DNA of 64,000 nucleotides, taken from positions 62,001 through 126,000 of the forward strand of contig CAXBES010000012.1 in assembly GCA_963974915.1 (NCBI GenBank). Reading direction: 5' to 3'. Below the pieces are notes generated by a model, which was not told the origin of the DNA, made no database searches, and was given only the letters and a program-made list of their open reading frames with translations. Below are positions 61,917 to 64,000 of the stretch, one piece after another (the first letter of the stretch is position 1; every line of letters starts with the position of its first letter). The position numbers and the translations under genes are program-made. The DNA comes from CAXBES01 sp963974915 (lineage in GTDB: Bacteria; Bacteroidota; Bacteroidia; Flavobacteriales; Flavobacteriaceae).

Positions 61917-63180
61917 ATCTTTCAGAAAGATTAAAACTCCGAACATAACCAAGACTCAACTCTGTAAAATCTGCCTGTCCCAAGTTAGAATTGATATGTG
62001 CACCAATGTAAAAATTATTTGTAGGTACTACTGTCGTACCAAATAGGTAATATTTTACCCCCAATCTACTCGATATTTGCTTTTTGAGTTTATATTTTGA
62101 ATTAAATTCTCCAAACATCCAACTCGCTGGTACTTCTCGTGGAGTATTGTCCCATCCTTCATTAATACGCCAATCAATTTGGTATCCCGGTTTGTGAAAA
62201 TTATAACCTAGCTGAATGTCTAAACCAATATGATTTAAAAGAAATTCAGCATTTACCGATACCCCGATGTTGGTAGCATAGCGCCACGCATCTTCCTTAA
62301 AATATTCAAATTCTCTTCCCTCCTGGACCAACGACTCATTATTGGTTATGTAGTCGTAATAATGCTCGTACATTCTATAGTAAAAACCAACACCCACCTT
62401 TAATGTTTTGTTAAATACACGCCCGTATTCGCCGCTTATTGAGTAAACATGCTTTTTTTCATTGAAGGCTACAGATAGTGCGCTCATTCCTAAGCCGGCT
62501 CTAATACTGTAGTACGAGTATATAGTCTTAGAAAAGGAATTAGGATGGGTTGTGTTTACTTCGGAAACACCTAACGGATTATTAAATTCTGCCGATAAAC
62601 TCACCAAAAAAGAATTATAACCCTGATTCAGTAACTTGGTATGTCCGTTTGAATGATGTGAATATCCAACCCCTAATCGCCAGTCTGTTTGTTCTCTTCC
62701 GAAGAAATTGTAGTAAAAATACGCCCTATAAGCCCAGGTAAGATCTGTAGTAACAGCTTGGTTTTTAGGATTCGTTACAGCATCAAACTTCTTGTTAAAG
62801 TACGAACCCCCCATCCCTACAAGCATGGACAGTCTTTTCTGATTAAATAAATTGAATTCAACATAGGGGATAATCGTTAAAGCAATACCCAAACTATCCA
62901 GATTGCCGAAGTCGGTATAACCTATCCCAACCCCGGTTTTTGGCGCTTTTAACCAATGTGCCCATTCTAATGGGTTATTCTTATGGTCTCTTCCAATTCC
63001 CAGTATAAATTGCTTCTGAAGTTTCCTATTAGGAAAACCATCGTTAGATTCGGCTGTCTTCCCGATTAAAACCTCCGGGGTGATTAATAGTGCCTCTTTC
63101 TTCCATTCTTCCTGCTCCTGACAGAACATAAAGACCGGAAACAATGCCAGAAGGATAAAATAATTTGGTCGTAGTTTCAT
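61915..63180 (-). CDS. Acyloxyacyl hydrolase, PagL-like lipid A deacylase
   Basis: 421 residues. Signal peptide to about FMFCQ (residue 21). The central barrel contains GVGYSHHSNGHTKLLNQGYN, with the His-Ser-Asn-Gly active-site segment of the PagL/acyloxyacyl hydrolase family, preceded by TDLTWAYRAYFYYNFFGREQ. The protein is longer than PagL (about 150-190 residues) because of extra barrel strands before and after. The C-terminus GYVRSFNLSER departs from the usual terminal Phe. It may remove acyl chains from lipid A at the outer membrane. Confidence 0.8.
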   Translation of the reverse strand: MKLRPNYFILLALFPVFMFCQEQEEWKKEALLITPEVLIGKTAESNDGFPNRKLQKQFILGIGRDHKNNPLEWAHWLKAPKTGVGIGYTDFGNLDSLGIALTIIPYVEFNLFNQKRLSMLVGMGGSYFNKKFDAVTNPKNQAVTTDLTWAYRAYFYYNFFGREQTDWRLGVGYSHHSNGHTKLLNQGYNSFLVSLSAEFNNPLGVSEVNTTHPNSFSKTIYSYYSIRAGLGMSALSVAFNEKKHVYSISGEYGRVFNKTLKVGVGFYYRMYEHYYDYITNNESLVQEGREFEYFKEDAWRYATNIGVSVNAEFLLNHIGLDIQLGYNFHKPGYQIDWRINEGWDNTPREVPASWMFGEFNSKYKLKKQISSRLGVKYYLFGTTVVPTNNFYIGAHINSNLGQADFTELSLGYVRSFNLSER

Positions 63181-63201
63181 TACAAATGCAAATAAAACTA
63201 A

Positions 63202-63234
63202 TTGAATCGAATATTAAAATTTAAATTACTTTTG
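63202..63234 (+). promoter_or_regulatory. Promoter of the symporter gene
   Basis: TTG at 63202-63204, 22-bp spacer, TACTTTTG at 63227-63234. The leader to TTG 63252 would be about 12 nt. Confidence 0.6.
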
Positions 63235-63251
63235 AATTAAAGTTTATTCTA

Positions 63252-64000
63252 TTGCAACAGCTGGATCGAATTATTTCTGAAATTGCTTCCTTGGCGTGGG
63301 GATTACCCTTGCTCATTCTTCTAATAGGTGGAGGATGTTACTTAATGATACGAGTAAGATTTCTGCCTTTTAGGTATCTGGGTCATGCAATTGCAGTGCT
63401 TAGAGGTAAATACGATAACGAAGCAGACGCTGGTGAAATTAGTCATTTTCAGGCCCTCACTACCGCCCTATCTGCAACGGTAGGAATGGGAAATATTGCC
63501 GGAGTTGCAGTTGCGATCGCAATTGGAGGTCCAGGGGCCGTTTTCTGGATGTGGATTAGTGCCGTGATCGGGATGTCTACTAAATTCTTCACAGGAACGC
63601 TAGCGGTAATGTACCGTGGAAAGGATTCTGAAGGCAACCTACAAGGTGGCCCCATGTATTTTATTACCGAAGGTTTGGGAAAAAGCTGGAAACCCTTAGC
63701 TGTGTTTTTTAGTATCTCCGGCTTGATTGGGGCATTACCCGTATTTAATGTCAATCAGTTAACTCAGGCGGTCAACGATATTTTACTTAAGCCTGCCGGA
63801 TTGTACACCGGATTTAAAACCAACTTAATAATAGGATTGATACTTGCTACGATTACAGCGATCGTAATTCTAGGCGGACTCTCACGTATAAGTAAAACTG
63901 CTTCAAAGCTTGTCCCTTCTATGGTCTTGCTTTATTTTATAATGGTTCTTATAATTTTAGCGGTGAATATTGAAGTTGTACCCGAATATCTTTCTTTGAT
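63252..64000 (+). CDS. Alanine/sodium symporter (AGCS family), 5' part
   Basis: Open from TTG 63252 to the window edge (about 250 residues; family members have about 450-550). There is no usable ATG before the conserved part; TTG gives MQQLDRIISEIASLAWGLPL. Motifs: FQALTTALSATVGMGNIAGV, then AIGGPGAVFWMWISAVIGM and KFFTGTLAVMYRG, QGGPMYFITEGLG and LSRISKTASKLVPSMVLLYF, all characteristic of AGCS. It carries amino acid (alanine or glycine) with Na+ across the inner membrane. Divergent from the PagL-like gene. Confidence 0.88.
   Translation, partial: MQQLDRIISEIASLAWGLPLLILLIGGGCYLMIRVRFLPFRYLGHAIAVLRGKYDNEADAGEISHFQALTTALSATVGMGNIAGVAVAIAIGGPGAVFWMWISAVIGMSTKFFTGTLAVMYRGKDSEGNLQGGPMYFITEGLGKSWKPLAVFFSISGLIGALPVFNVNQLTQAVNDILLKPAGLYTGFKTNLIIGLILATITAIVILGGLSRISKTASKLVPSMVLLYFIMVLIILAVNIEVVPEYLSL

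Noticed and set aside
1..64000. Insertion sequences, prophage, CRISPR arrays, tRNA or rRNA genes
   Set aside because: No transposase, integrase, phage structural gene, direct-repeat array or cloverleaf-like sequence was recognised on either strand.

Overview
The window is a chromosomal segment of a flavobacterium (Bacteroidota, family Flavobacteriaceae; a marine member is likely but I do not name a genus). Reasons: AT-rich sequence, gldF/gldG gliding genes, two secreted proteins with type IX secretion (T9SS) C-terminal sorting domains, a TonB-dependent receptor with an N-terminal carboxypeptidase-regulatory-like domain, flavobacterial small families (DUF2452, TIGR03643, Lacal_2735-like), almost no Shine-Dalgarno sequences, and promoters with the Bacteroidota -7 box TAnnTTTG.

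Region 1 (1-757): the 3' part of cysN, sulfate activation. Region 2 (about 800-34600): one co-directional surface-polysaccharide locus of about 28 genes. It begins with a six-SLBB Wza-like exporter and ends with a Wzi-like outer-membrane protein. It contains two Wzx-type flippases, two Wzy-type polymerase candidates, a Wzz-type co-polymerase with no tyrosine-kinase domain, rmlB and rmlA without rmlC/rmlD, a PglF/LegB-type dehydratase, a DegT aminotransferase/ATP-grasp/MaoC-hydratase cassette, a GNAT acetyltransferase, a CBS-nucleotidyltransferase of PtmE type, a UDP-L-FucNAc set (capE, capF, capG), several glycosyltransferases, a beta-helix lipoprotein, and an ordered pglC-pglD-pglE-pglF module for UDP-di-N-acetylbacillosamine and chain initiation. 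The predicted product is a Wzx/Wzy-made O-antigen, capsule or O-glycan with bacillosamine-type, L-FucNAc and dTDP-6-deoxy-sugar-derived residues and possibly an unusual N-acyl group.

Region 3 (34700-39750): a signalling module of an Rcp1-like single-domain response regulator, a TonB receptor, and a YfiR-domain histidine kinase whose start codon overlaps the receptor stop. Region 4 (40000-43750): an SDR without the usual catalytic Tyr, three small conserved proteins, an FAD-dependent dehydrogenase and a COG2426 membrane protein. Region 5 (43800-48400, minus): a small lipoprotein, mnmE, a PAS hybrid kinase and an overlapping RsbQ-like alpha/beta hydrolase. Region 6 (48600-57160): DUF4870 and DUF1573 proteins, a lipoprotein, dnaN, gldG, gldF, a monooxygenase-like protein, a SAM hydroxide adenosyltransferase, phoH and purC. 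Region 7 (57160-64000): two T9SS cargo proteins, each followed by a strong terminator, a PagL-like acyloxyacyl hydrolase, and the start of an alanine/sodium symporter gene that runs off the right edge.

The observations I rate highest are: (a) the RsbQ-like hydrolase fused by overlap to a PAS hybrid kinase; (b) the aminotransferase/ATP-grasp/MaoC cassette; (c) the TonB receptor coupled to a YfiR-type kinase; (d) an identical 17-bp element placed 2 bp upstream of the -7 box of two promoters in the polysaccharide locus; (e) several -7 boxes only 4-6 bp from start codons, suggesting leaderless mRNAs. Family assignments come from reading motifs by eye; no database search was run.
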